From assembly GCA_902795725.1 (NCBI GenBank), contig CADBLY010000070.1, positions 1 through 5,834 on the forward strand: a stretch of DNA of 5,834 bases, given 5' to 3'. The translations under genes were made by a program, and so were the position numbers. Every line of letters begins with the position of its first letter. Within the stretch, counting starts at the first letter, position 1. Positions 1 through 5,516 of this stretch are shown here, piece by piece. The notes below the pieces were generated by a model. The model worked only from the letters and a program-made list of their open reading frames with translations. It did no database searches and was not told the DNA's origin. The stretch is from an uncultured Erysipelotrichaceae bacterium (lineage in GTDB: Bacteria; Bacillota_I; Bacilli_A; RF39; UBA660).

Positions 1-17
1 AATACATAATATGTATT
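1..17. repeat. 17-bp perfect palindrome at the window edge
   Basis: AATACATAATATGTATT is a perfect inverted repeat, 8 bp per arm around one central A. It lies outside the khpA terminator, beside whatever gene lies to the left of the window. It could be an operator or part of another transcript end. It is almost entirely A/T, so chance is a serious alternative, and no U-tract follows it on either strand within view. Confidence 0.35.
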
Positions 18-25
18 ATTACAAG

Positions 26-51
26 AAAAAAATTGGATAAATTCCAATTTT
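26..51 (-). terminator. Intrinsic terminator of the rpsP-khpA operon
   Basis: On the minus strand a 9-bp perfect stem (AAAATTGGA / TCCAATTTT, arms 43-51 and 29-37) closes a 5-nt loop and runs into seven consecutive U residues (positions 32 down to 26). The 5' arm starts at the first A of the khpA TAA stop codon (52-50). The stem has only two G-C pairs, but the geometry is classical for a Rho-independent terminator. Confidence 0.85.
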
Positions 52-292
52 ATAATGTATCAATATTAACTCTAACCGAACCTAATTTATTAGTATAAGC
101 AGCAGCTTGAACAATAGTTCTAATTGCATTAGCAATACTACCACCTCTACCAATCACACTTGCCATATCTTCTTCACTAACAAGTATTTGAACAACTTTT
201 ACACTTTCTTCCTCAATTAGATTAATCTCAACTTTCTCCTTATCACTAACTAGATAAGTAACAAGTGATCTAGTTAATTCAACTAAATCCAT
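50..292 (-). CDS. khpA: KhpA-type KH-domain RNA-binding protein
   Basis: An 80-residue single KH domain of the KhpA/YlqC family, a small cytoplasmic RNA chaperone-like protein that in other Firmicutes pairs with KhpB and affects cell division and envelope growth. The N-terminus MDLVELTRSLVTYLV and the GXXG loop in VIGRGGSIANAIR (G48-R49-G50-G51) identify it. Most relatives have GK-x-GR here, so the following Arg is Ser in this copy. The reading frame is open upstream to codons at 325 and 304, but I choose the ATG at 292. It matches the family N-terminus and length (about 76-81 residues), sits one base after the rpsP stop, and has a GGTGA ribosome site (298-302) inside the last codons of rpsP. 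It is therefore cotranscribed and probably translationally coupled with rpsP. The usual downstream partners rimM and trmD do not follow, since a terminator comes first. Confidence 0.93.
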   Translation of the reverse strand: MDLVELTRSLVTYLVSDKEKVEINLIEEESVKVVQILVSEEDMASVIGRGGSIANAIRTIVQAAAYTNKLGSVRVNIDTL

Positions 293-293
293 C

Positions 294-575
294 CTATTCA
301 CCATCTTTCTTACATTTAGATTCATGGAATGCTTTCATAATTCCTTGTTTACTAAATAAATTTCTAACAGTATCAGTAGGAATTGCTCCGTTTCTTAACC
401 ATTTTAAAGCTAATTCTTTATCAATCTTAACAACAGCAGGTTCTTCGATTGGATTATAATATCCAATTTGTTCAATAAACTTACCATCTCTAGGGCTTCT
501 AGAATCAGCAGCTATAATACGATAAAATGGTCTTTTTTTCGCACCCATTCTCTTTAATCTTAATTTAACAGCCAT
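294..575 (-). CDS. rpsP: 30S ribosomal protein S16
   Basis: A 93-residue ribosomal protein S16, a small-subunit component that binds 16S rRNA during early 30S assembly. Family hallmarks are all present: the start MAVKLRLKRMGAKKRPFYRI, the central ADSRSPRDGKFIEQIGYYNP block, and the LKWLRNGAIPTDTVRNLFSKQGI segment. The frame continues six codons upstream to 593, but the ATG at 575 gives the canonical N-terminus and has GGAGGG at 581-586 just upstream, so 575 is the start. It is the first gene of a two-gene operon with khpA, one base away. It is driven by a consensus promoter only about 16 nt upstream, too short a leader for an autoregulatory RNA structure. It ends in TAG. ffh, often upstream in Firmicutes, is absent; a divergent phosphoesterase gene lies there instead. 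Confidence 0.97.
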   Translation of the reverse strand: MAVKLRLKRMGAKKRPFYRIIAADSRSPRDGKFIEQIGYYNPIEEPAVVKIDKELALKWLRNGAIPTDTVRNLFSKQGIMKAFHESKCKKDGE

Positions 576-580
576 AGTAT

Positions 581-586
581 CCCTCC
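581..586 (-). promoter_or_regulatory. rpsP ribosome binding site
   Basis: GGAGGG on the minus strand, five bases before the ATG at 575. It decides the rpsP start against the in-frame upstream ATG at 593, which would lie before this site. Confidence 0.85.
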
Positions 587-597
587 ATTTCACAAGT

Positions 598-626
598 ATT
601 ATACACTAATATTATGCATCTGTCAA
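598..626 (-). promoter_or_regulatory. Consensus sigma-A promoter of rpsP-khpA
   Basis: On the minus strand TTGACA (626-621) and TATAAT (603-598) are both perfect hexamers separated by exactly 17 bp. Transcription would start near 591, giving a leader of about 16 nt that holds little more than the ribosome site. Such a fully consensus promoter fits the high constitutive output expected of a ribosomal protein operon. Confidence 0.93.
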
Positions 627-633
627 CTATTTT

Positions 634-661
634 TTGTATACACTATATTTTTTTCTATAAA
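634..661 (+). promoter_or_regulatory. Possible promoter of the metallophosphoesterase gene
   Basis: TTGTAT (634-639) and TATAAA (656-661) are spaced by 16 bp upstream of the plus-strand gene. The -35 match is poor, and the A/T-rich stretch offers other -10 candidates such as TATGAT (662-667). It sits back-to-back with the rpsP promoter, only 7 bp from that promoter's -35 element, so the two could interfere. Weakly supported. Confidence 0.3.
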
Positions 662-681
662 TATGATAATATTATTACAGT

Positions 682-689
682 AGGTGATC
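682..689 (+). promoter_or_regulatory. Ribosome binding site of the metallophosphoesterase gene
   Basis: AGGTGATC is complementary to the 3' end of Firmicutes 16S rRNA and lies two bases before the ATG at 692. It fixes the start there and rules out the in-frame ATG at 614, which lies inside the divergent promoter region. Confidence 0.8.
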
Positions 690-691
690 AA

Positions 692-1534
692 ATGAAAAGA
701 ATAATCAAACTCATCATTAAACTATTAACACTATTAATAATATTGACTAGTCTAATTTATTTATATAGTAAATATATTAATCCTGTAGGATTTATAGTAA
801 AAGAACGAACTTTATATAATAATAAACTGCCCAAAAACTTTGATGGCTTAAAAGTTGTTCAAATAAGCGATATTCACTATAAAACTACTATCAAAAAAGA
901 TGATTTAATTAAAATCATCAATCAAATTAATTTAACTAAACCAGATATTGTCTTTTTAACTGGTGACTTACTAGATAAATCAGTAAAATATAAGCCAAAA
1001 GATATTGAAACTATCACTGAACAATTACAAAAAATTGATACTACTATAGATAAATACTATATAACAGGTGATAATGACTATAATAACAAAGACTTTGAAA
1101 CTATTATGACAAACTCTAACTTTGTTAATCTTAATGATACTTATCAAGTAATTCATAAAGATAAAGAAACTATTCTTATTAGTGGCTTAAGTACTAACAA
1201 AAACAAAAATAAAGATAAATTAAATTCTACTATTGATTATCTAAACAATAATCAACTATATAGTATCTTAGTTCTCCATGAACCAGATACCATAAAAAAG
1301 ATAGAATATAATAAATTCAATCTTATCCTAGCTGGTCATTCCCTAGGAGGTCAAATAAAACTACCATTTATTGGAGGAATAATAAAAAAAGAAGGTTCTA
1401 AAAAATATTCAAATGAACACTACAATCTTAAACAAACTGAACTTTTTATTTCCAATGGATTAGGTAACGAAACAATAGAATATCGTTTTCTAAACAAACC
1501 ATCCTTTAATTTATTTAGATTACGACACAAATAA
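692..1534 (+). CDS. Membrane-anchored YkuE-like metallophosphoesterase, motifs partly degenerate
   Basis: A 280-residue calcineurin-like phosphoesterase. A basic start (MKRIIK) and a hydrophobic helix at about residues 7-25 form an N-terminal anchor with no twin-arginine motif, so the catalytic domain (about 52-280) is probably outside the membrane. Dinuclear-metal motifs are recognisable: D60-x-H62 in QISDIHY, G91-D92-x-x-D95, H196 in LHEPD, and H216 in AGHSLGGQIKLPFIGG. The end, SNGLGNETIEYRF, matches YkuE-type proteins. Two motifs are altered: the usual GNHD reads GDND (126-129), losing the metal-binding Asn and the catalytic His, and the usual GHTHGGQ reads GHSLGGQ, putting Leu218 where a metal-binding His belongs. 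Activity may therefore be changed or lost. The substrate is unknown; relatives act on phosphate esters or envelope lipids. The start at 692 is set by AGGTGATC. It is a single-gene unit with its own terminator, unusually rich in Lys, Asn and Ile. Confidence 0.87.
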   Translation: MKRIIKLIIKLLTLLIILTSLIYLYSKYINPVGFIVKERTLYNNKLPKNFDGLKVVQISDIHYKTTIKKDDLIKIINQINLTKPDIVFLTGDLLDKSVKYKPKDIETITEQLQKIDTTIDKYYITGDNDYNNKDFETIMTNSNFVNLNDTYQVIHKDKETILISGLSTNKNKNKDKLNSTIDYLNNNQLYSILVLHEPDTIKKIEYNKFNLILAGHSLGGQIKLPFIGGIIKKEGSKKYSNEHYNLKQTELFISNGLGNETIEYRFLNKPSFNLFRLRHK

Positions 1535-1559
1535 ACAGTACCCAAAAAGTACTGTTTTT
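1533..1559 (+). terminator. Intrinsic terminator of the metallophosphoesterase gene
   Basis: A 9-bp perfect stem (AAACAGTAC at 1533-1541, GTACTGTTT at 1549-1557) closes a 7-nt loop and ends in a run of five T residues (1555-1559). It begins at the first A of the gene's TAA stop codon (1532-1534). In the reverse direction the U-tract is weak, so it probably acts mainly on the plus strand. Confidence 0.85.
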
Positions 1560-1697
1560 ACTTGCTATTTATTTCTATTTAACAATTTATTATCCATAAT
1601 TATCTTCCATCTAAACTTGTGCATAAAATATATTTTTGTAACATCATCAGTTTTTTCAACTAATAATATAACTAATCAATAATATACTTTATTAAAC
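1560..1697. other. AT-rich convergent spacer, no gene seen
   Basis: About 140 bp between the convergent metallophosphoesterase and spo0A terminators. I find no promoter, RNA gene or repeat here. The longest start-to-stop frame I traced is 19 codons on the minus strand (1624-1565) and it has no ribosome site. Confidence 0.6.
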
Positions 1698-1725
1698 AAA
1701 AAAACTCTATCCAAAGATAAAGTTT
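1698..1725 (-). terminator. Intrinsic terminator of spo0A
   Basis: On the minus strand AAACTTTATC (1725-1716) pairs with GATAGAGTTT (1711-1702) around a 4-nt TTTG loop. This is a 10-bp stem with one U-G wobble, followed by a run of seven U residues (1704-1698). The 5' arm starts at the first A of the spo0A TAA stop (1726-1724). Confidence 0.85.
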
Positions 1726-2479
1726 ATACTTTATGATAATCTAATCTTAATTTATCAGCAATCGTTACCATAAACTCACTATTAGTTGGCTTAGCCTTAT
1801 CAATATCCACTGAATGACCAAAGATTTCTTCCATTAAATCCCAGTCTCCTCTATTCCAACTAACTTCTATTGCATGTCTTATAGCCCTCTCTACTCTTGA
1901 TACTGTTGTATCAAACTTAAGTGCTAATTCAGGATATAACTCCTTTGTAATCCCACCTATCGTTTCCGGGTGCTCAAAGATTATCTCTACACCTTCTCTA
2001 ATATATTGATATCCTTTAATATGTGATGGAATACCCAATTCATGTAATATTTTAGTAATAGCTACCTGTACCTTGTTATGATGTAAATCTAAACTCTTTG
2101 ATGTTTTAACATTATTTAACCCTAATATTCTTTTTTCTAAATCATCAAATTCAAATGGTTTTAATAAGTAATACTGTACTCCATACTCTGATACTTGTCT
2201 AATCGCTTCTGGAGAATTATAGCTTGTTAGAACAATCATCTTCTTTTCTATGTTTTTTTCCTTCATCTCTTCTAAGACATTTAACCCATCCTTCTTAGGC
2301 ATTATTAAATCTAATATAACTACATCATAGTCATCCTTATCTTCAATAATTTTCATGCCTTCCACGCCATCATAAGCTGTATATACTAACTCAATATTTT
2401 TACTACCTTTAAAATACTCCTGTACCGCACCACATAACTGCACGTTATCATCAATCATAACTACTCTAGTTTTTTTCAT
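1724..2479 (-). CDS. spo0A: Sporulation master response regulator Spo0A
   Basis: A 251-residue protein (B. subtilis Spo0A has 267), the DNA-binding response regulator that starts endospore formation when phosphorylated. The receiver domain (about 4-120) has the acidic pocket D10-D11, the phospho-acceptor D57 in VVILDLIMPKKDGL, T85, and K107 in LLKPF. A linker of about 15 residues leads to the Spo0A effector domain (about 136-250). This has the family signature LHELGIPSHIKGYQYIREG and the recognition-helix region TTVSRVERAIRHAIEVSWNRGD (191-212), so phosphorylation and binding to 0A boxes should both work. The frame extends ten codons upstream to 2509, but the ATG at 2479 has an AAAGGAGG site six bases before it and gives the family N-terminus. 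It lies 114 bp downstream of tpiA, not next to spoIVB as in Bacillus and Clostridium. It has its own promoter and terminator. Confidence 0.97.
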   Translation of the reverse strand: MKKTRVVMIDDNVQLCGAVQEYFKGSKNIELVYTAYDGVEGMKIIEDKDDYDVVILDLIMPKKDGLNVLEEMKEKNIEKKMIVLTSYNSPEAIRQVSEYGVQYYLLKPFEFDDLEKRILGLNNVKTSKSLDLHHNKVQVAITKILHELGIPSHIKGYQYIREGVEIIFEHPETIGGITKELYPELALKFDTTVSRVERAIRHAIEVSWNRGDWDLMEEIFGHSVDIDKAKPTNSEFMVTIADKLRLDYHKV

Positions 2480-2485
2480 ACGTTT

Positions 2486-2493
2486 CCTCCTTT
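2486..2493 (-). promoter_or_regulatory. spo0A ribosome binding site
   Basis: AAAGGAGG on the minus strand with six bases to the ATG at 2479. It lies between the two candidate starts and so selects 2479 over 2509. Confidence 0.9.
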
Positions 2494-2508
2494 TATTCTT
2501 GTAAAACA

Positions 2509-2538
2509 ATTATACTACAGTATTTCAAAACATTTCTA
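2509..2538 (-). promoter_or_regulatory. Candidate sigma-A promoter of spo0A
   Basis: On the minus strand TATAAT (2514-2509) is a perfect -10. TAGAAA (2538-2533), spaced by 18 bp, matches 4 of 6 bases of the -35 consensus. The start point would be near 2502, leaving a leader of about 22 nt. I see no good sigma-H pattern, which the main spo0A promoter uses in B. subtilis. Confidence 0.6.
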
Positions 2539-2556
2539 GAGTATATATTAGCTTTT

Positions 2557-2575
2557 TTTGACGTATTATGTCGTA
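2557..2575. promoter_or_regulatory. Possible pair of Spo0A-binding 0A boxes
   Basis: Two divergently oriented heptamers each differ by one base from the 0A-box consensus TGTCRAA: CGTCAAA on the minus strand (2563-2557) and TGTCGTA on the plus strand (2569-2575). They form a loose inverted repeat centred near 2566, about 43 bp or more upstream of the spo0A -10 element. Spo0A is known to autoregulate its gene through such boxes. In AT-rich sequence near-matches are common, so this is a candidate only. Confidence 0.3.
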
Positions 2576-2593
2576 AAACATAGAAAAAAGTCG

Positions 2594-3280
2594 TTAACCA
2601 TTAACAACTTCTATAATTTTTCTAACTTCATCTACTATGGTACTAGATTTACCAATTAAAAATCCATCCACACCACTTATATTATTTAAAGAGGAAATAT
2701 TATTTGGCTTCACACTACCTCCATAAACAACTCTTAAATTATGACATATTTTTTTTATATAGTCAATAGTCTTTTCAATTTCTTCTAAACTAGGTGTTTT
2801 ACCCGTACCAATTGCCCATACTGGCTCATAACCAATAATAATATTTGAGCTATCCACACCCTTAAGGCATTCATCCAATTGACATTTAAGTACTTCATTA
2901 GTCTTACCATTTTCCTTATCATCAAGTGTCTCTCCAATACATAAAATAACCTTTAAATTGTTTTCTAAACAAACCTTAACCTTTTGATTAATTAATTCAT
3001 TGGATTCGTTCAAATACCTTCTTCTCTCACTATGACCAATTATTACATAATTAATACCCATATTCTTAATATGGCTAACATTAACTTCACCTGTATAACT
3101 TCCATTAAAATATACATTTTGTAAACCTACCGTATATTTATTAATAAAATAAGGCACATACACCATCTCTGGACATACTATTGCATTACTAGGTAAACTA
3201 GGTATCTCCCTTAAAAACTTATCAACATCATTAATATTCATTGTTGTTTTCATATTAAAAATTAACAACTTATTTCCCAT
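2594..3280 (-). CDS. tpiA: Triosephosphate isomerase, short and divergent
   Basis: Interconverts dihydroxyacetone phosphate and glyceraldehyde 3-phosphate in the cytoplasm. The TIM-barrel landmarks are in order: N9 and K11 (usually N-W-K-M-N, here FNMKTTMN), QNVYF and YTGEV, catalytic H83 in IIGHSERR, C114-IGET, catalytic E152 in YEPVWAIGTGKTPS, and the phosphate loops YGGSVKP and IGKSS (usually VGGAS). At 228 residues it is about 20 shorter than the usual 250. Relative to remembered family sequences the losses are spread over several loops and helices, so it is trimmed, not truncated. All three key catalytic residues are present, so activity is likely. The ATG at 3280 overlaps the end of the glycosyltransferase gene by 11 nt and has AAGGGA at 3285-3290. 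It is the last gene of the pgk operon, with no clear terminator before spo0A. It ends in TAA. Confidence 0.93.
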   Translation of the reverse strand: MGNKLLIFNMKTTMNINDVDKFLREIPSLPSNAIVCPEMVYVPYFINKYTVGLQNVYFNGSYTGEVNVSHIKNMGINYVIIGHSERRRYLNESNELINQKVKVCLENNLKVILCIGETLDDKENGKTNEVLKCQLDECLKGVDSSNIIIGYEPVWAIGTGKTPSLEEIEKTIDYIKKICHNLRVVYGGSVKPNNISSLNNISGVDGFLIGKSSTIVDEVRKIIEVVNG

Positions 3281-4511
3281 GAAATCCCTTCTTTACTACA
3301 TCTTTAGCTTTAGCAAAGAAACTTCTCTTTTCCGAGTGCTCCATCCCATCCAAAGCTAACTTATAAACATCAATAACTCTCTCCGCATAATATTTTGAAG
3401 AATAAGTATCAGAACTAATACGTGCTTGACTACCCAATCTTTTTCTTAATTCTTTAGAATTTATTATCTTCATCATACTATCTAAGTATTCGTTATTATC
3501 TTTAAATAAATAACCATTTAAATCATTAATAATTATACTATTAAAAGCTTCATCATCTAAACAAACAACCGGTAAAGATGCTGCCATAGCTTCAATGAGT
3601 GTTAAGCCTTGAGTCTCTGTATAAGATGCCGTTGTAAATACATCTGCAATATTATAATAATCCCTTATCTCGCTCCAAGGAACTTTACCAGTAAAAATAA
3701 CACTCCCTGCAATATTTAATTTCTCACTCAACTTCATAAGTTCTTCTCTGTCAGGTCCATCACCCACAATAAGTAACTTTACATTTTTCTTTTTCTTAAC
3801 TAAAGTAGCATGATTTTCAATTAAAAATTCAATATTTTTCTCCTTAGCTATTCTTCCAACAAAAATAATAATAAAATCATCATCATTTAGTTTATATTTC
3901 AACTTTATTACCTTTTGATTATGTTTGTCACTGTTTTCTTTATAAAATTGTTCTACTTCTATCCCCGTAGGAATGATATGAACATTACGATCAAACTTAT
4001 ATTTTTCCTTAAATAAATCATAAGTCTTCTTAGTAGGAACAATCAATTCCTTAGCTGTTTTATCACAATAAAACTTTGTAATATATTCAACAATTTTTTT
4101 ACTAGGTGTATCAAATAAACCTTTAGTAATATAGTGCACATAATCTTCATACATCGTATGATATGTATGAACTAGTGGAATATCTAACTGTTTAGCCATA
4201 ATACGAGCAAAAGTACCAATACCAAACTCTGTATGTGAATGAATTATATCTAAATTCCATTCCTTTATCTTATTAACAGCCTTAACCGGATATATCCCAC
4301 TTAATCTATAATCATATATTCCAGTTGGAATTCCAGGAATACGAATAATACGATCACTATTTTCAAAATCATATGATAATTCATCTGGGTTAACCGTTAC
4401 AATAAAAACACTATGCCCTTGTTTTCTCAAAGCATTCTCAAGCATTAAAATACTTGTAGCTACTCCATTAATATGTGGAGCATAAGTATCTGTAAATATT
4501 CCTATTCTCAC
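3270..4511 (-). CDS. GT4 glycosyltransferase, probable diacylglycerol glucosyltransferase
   Basis: A 413-residue retaining GT-B enzyme of family GT4, probably 1,2-diacylglycerol 3-glucosyltransferase. Such enzymes move glucose from UDP-glucose to diacylglycerol on the inner membrane face, making glycolipids and lipoteichoic acid anchors. The N-terminal acceptor domain has TDTYAPHINGVATSI (7-21), HSHTEFGIG (91-99) and HTYHTMYEDYVHYI (115-128), the last typical of the LafA/BgsB/mycoplasmal glycolipid group. The C-terminal nucleotide-sugar domain has VGRIAKEKN (R220, K225), VGDGP (249-253), and the E-x7-E motif E299 to E307 in ETQGLTLIEAM. The Lys-rich C-terminus (KRSFFAKAKDVVKKGFHGK) could help bind anionic membrane. 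No membrane helix is seen. It starts with GTG, sharing one base with the upstream TAG stop; AGAGGGTGA lies just upstream. The exact sugar and acceptor cannot be proved from sequence alone. Confidence 0.9.
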   Translation of the reverse strand: MRIGIFTDTYAPHINGVATSILMLENALRKQGHSVFIVTVNPDELSYDFENSDRIIRIPGIPTGIYDYRLSGIYPVKAVNKIKEWNLDIIHSHTEFGIGTFARIMAKQLDIPLVHTYHTMYEDYVHYITKGLFDTPSKKIVEYITKFYCDKTAKELIVPTKKTYDLFKEKYKFDRNVHIIPTGIEVEQFYKENSDKHNQKVIKLKYKLNDDDFIIIFVGRIAKEKNIEFLIENHATLVKKKKNVKLLIVGDGPDREELMKLSEKLNIAGSVIFTGKVPWSEIRDYYNIADVFTTASYTETQGLTLIEAMAASLPVVCLDDEAFNSIIINDLNGYLFKDNNEYLDSMMKIINSKELRKRLGSQARISSDTYSSKYYAERVIDVYKLALDGMEHSEKRSFFAKAKDVVKKGFHGK

Positions 4512-4513
4512 TA
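4509..4513 (-). other. TAGTG stop-start overlap
   Basis: The TAG stop of the membrane protein gene (4513-4511) shares its G with the GTG start of the glycosyltransferase gene (4511-4509). The ribosome site AGAGGGTGA (4524-4516) lies inside the last codons of the upstream gene. This favours coupled translation and equal output of the two proteins. Confidence 0.8.
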
Positions 4514-5506
4514 TTTCACCCTCTTAATATTCATTGCAATACCACCAACTATTAAACCTAAATAATAAGTAATAAACCTCCATATAAGCATTGATGCAGA
4601 TAAAACACTTCCCTTAACAAAGAAACCATAAAAAGCACTATAACCATACTCTAATCCCCCTGTTCCACCAGGAATAGGAACAAAAGAACCTATAAGCATA
4701 ACATAAGCTGACGTAATAATCGATAAAGTAATATTCACACTACTATTACCCATCGCCATTAAAACAAAGAATGGAACACTATATAAACAAACTAAAGCTA
4801 TAAAATTAAGACCTATCGTACTAAAAAAGATTTTTTTATTCTTAAGTAAAGTACTTGCATTATCATGAAAGTTATTAATACGTACATCCCATTCTTGTAG
4901 TTTCTTCTCTTTATCCTTAACTAATCTTAACCTAGTTAAAATACCTATGCCAATCTTTATTAATTTTTTATTAATCTTCTTACCAAAAGAAATAACAAAA
5001 GAAAGAACTATAACCACTGTATTAATAATAAAACCAAGTATAATTAGTTTAGCAAGTAAATGACTCTTAGGAAATATATGAAAGAAATAATTACTAAATA
5101 AAGCAATTAATCCTAAAAAAACTAATACTATTTGATATACAATAAAGTTTTGAACAATTATTCCTGTAGCCACTGATGCCTTAATACCACACTGTCTCAA
5201 AAAATATACTTGATAAGGTTGTCCACCTGTAGCAAAAGGCGTAATAGCATTCATAAACTGTGTACGCATAACAAGAATTAAACTATTATGATACTTAAAA
5301 TCGCCTTTCGCACTCTTATTAAACATATGAATAGCAATAGACTTACATAACCAAAATATAATAATCATTGAAAAAGCAAGTATAAGCCATCCTAACTTCA
5401 TTGTAAAAAGAATATGAATAATATCATTAAAATTATCCTTTAAAGCAAATATAAGTACAATAATAGTAACAATAGCTAATACTATATAATTAATAAATTT
5501 CTTCAT
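4511..5506 (-). CDS. LPG_synthase_TM / UPF0104 family integral membrane protein
   Basis: A 331-residue polytopic protein of the YbhN/UPF0104 family, equivalent to the flippase half of MprF without its lysyl-transfer domain. About seven or eight hydrophobic segments are visible, roughly at residues 7-22, 38-58, 75-92, 112-137, 150-174, 228-250, 258-277 and 300-324. Family motifs are ITPFATGGQPYQVYFLRQ (near 88-104) and VPIPGGTGGLEYGY (near 275-288). A basic cytoplasmic stretch lies around 176-205. Relatives are implicated in moving or handling lipids. Here the overlap with a glycolipid synthase suggests translocation of, or help to, its product; that role is inference. The frame opens at a GTG at 5524, but I choose the ATG at 5506: TAGGGA (5516-5511) precedes it properly, while the GTG has no ribosome site. 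It lies 7 nt after pgk. Confidence 0.88.
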   Translation of the reverse strand: MKKFINYIVLAIVTIIVLIFALKDNFNDIIHILFTMKLGWLILAFSMIIIFWLCKSIAIHMFNKSAKGDFKYHNSLILVMRTQFMNAITPFATGGQPYQVYFLRQCGIKASVATGIIVQNFIVYQIVLVFLGLIALFSNYFFHIFPKSHLLAKLIILGFIINTVVIVLSFVISFGKKINKKLIKIGIGILTRLRLVKDKEKKLQEWDVRINNFHDNASTLLKNKKIFFSTIGLNFIALVCLYSVPFFVLMAMGNSSVNITLSIITSAYVMLIGSFVPIPGGTGGLEYGYSAFYGFFVKGSVLSASMLIWRFITYYLGLIVGGIAMNIKRVK

Positions 5507-5510
5507 CAAA

Positions 5511-5516
5511 TCCCTA
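5511..5516 (-). promoter_or_regulatory. Ribosome binding site overlapping the pgk stop
   Basis: TAGGGA on the minus strand; its TAG is the pgk stop codon itself. With the following TTTG it leads to the ATG at 5506. The tpiA site has the same arrangement, AGGGATTT then one base then ATG. Confidence 0.65.

Noticed and set aside
614..691. N-terminal extension of the metallophosphoesterase to the ATG at 614
   Set aside because: It would read through the divergent promoter region and put residues before the anchor helix; AGGTGATC fixes the start at 692.
1565..1624. A 19-codon minus-strand reading frame (basic peptide starting MHKFRWK) in the spacer between the convergent genes
   Set aside because: No ribosome site before its ATG, no promoter, very short, and expected by chance in AT-rich DNA.
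2480..2509. Ten-residue N-terminal extension of Spo0A
   Set aside because: It would translate the ribosome binding site and start inside the -10 element; the family N-terminus begins at 2479.
2553..2588. Hairpin-like A/T repeat between tpiA and spo0A as a tpiA terminator
   Set aside because: The only G-C-containing pairing is a short bulged stem and no U-tract follows it on the minus strand; the long pairing is merely T-run with A-run.
4511..5506. Full MprF lysyl-phosphatidylglycerol synthase
   Set aside because: Only the transmembrane domain is present; the C-terminal aminoacyl-transfer domain is missing, at about 331 against roughly 840 residues.
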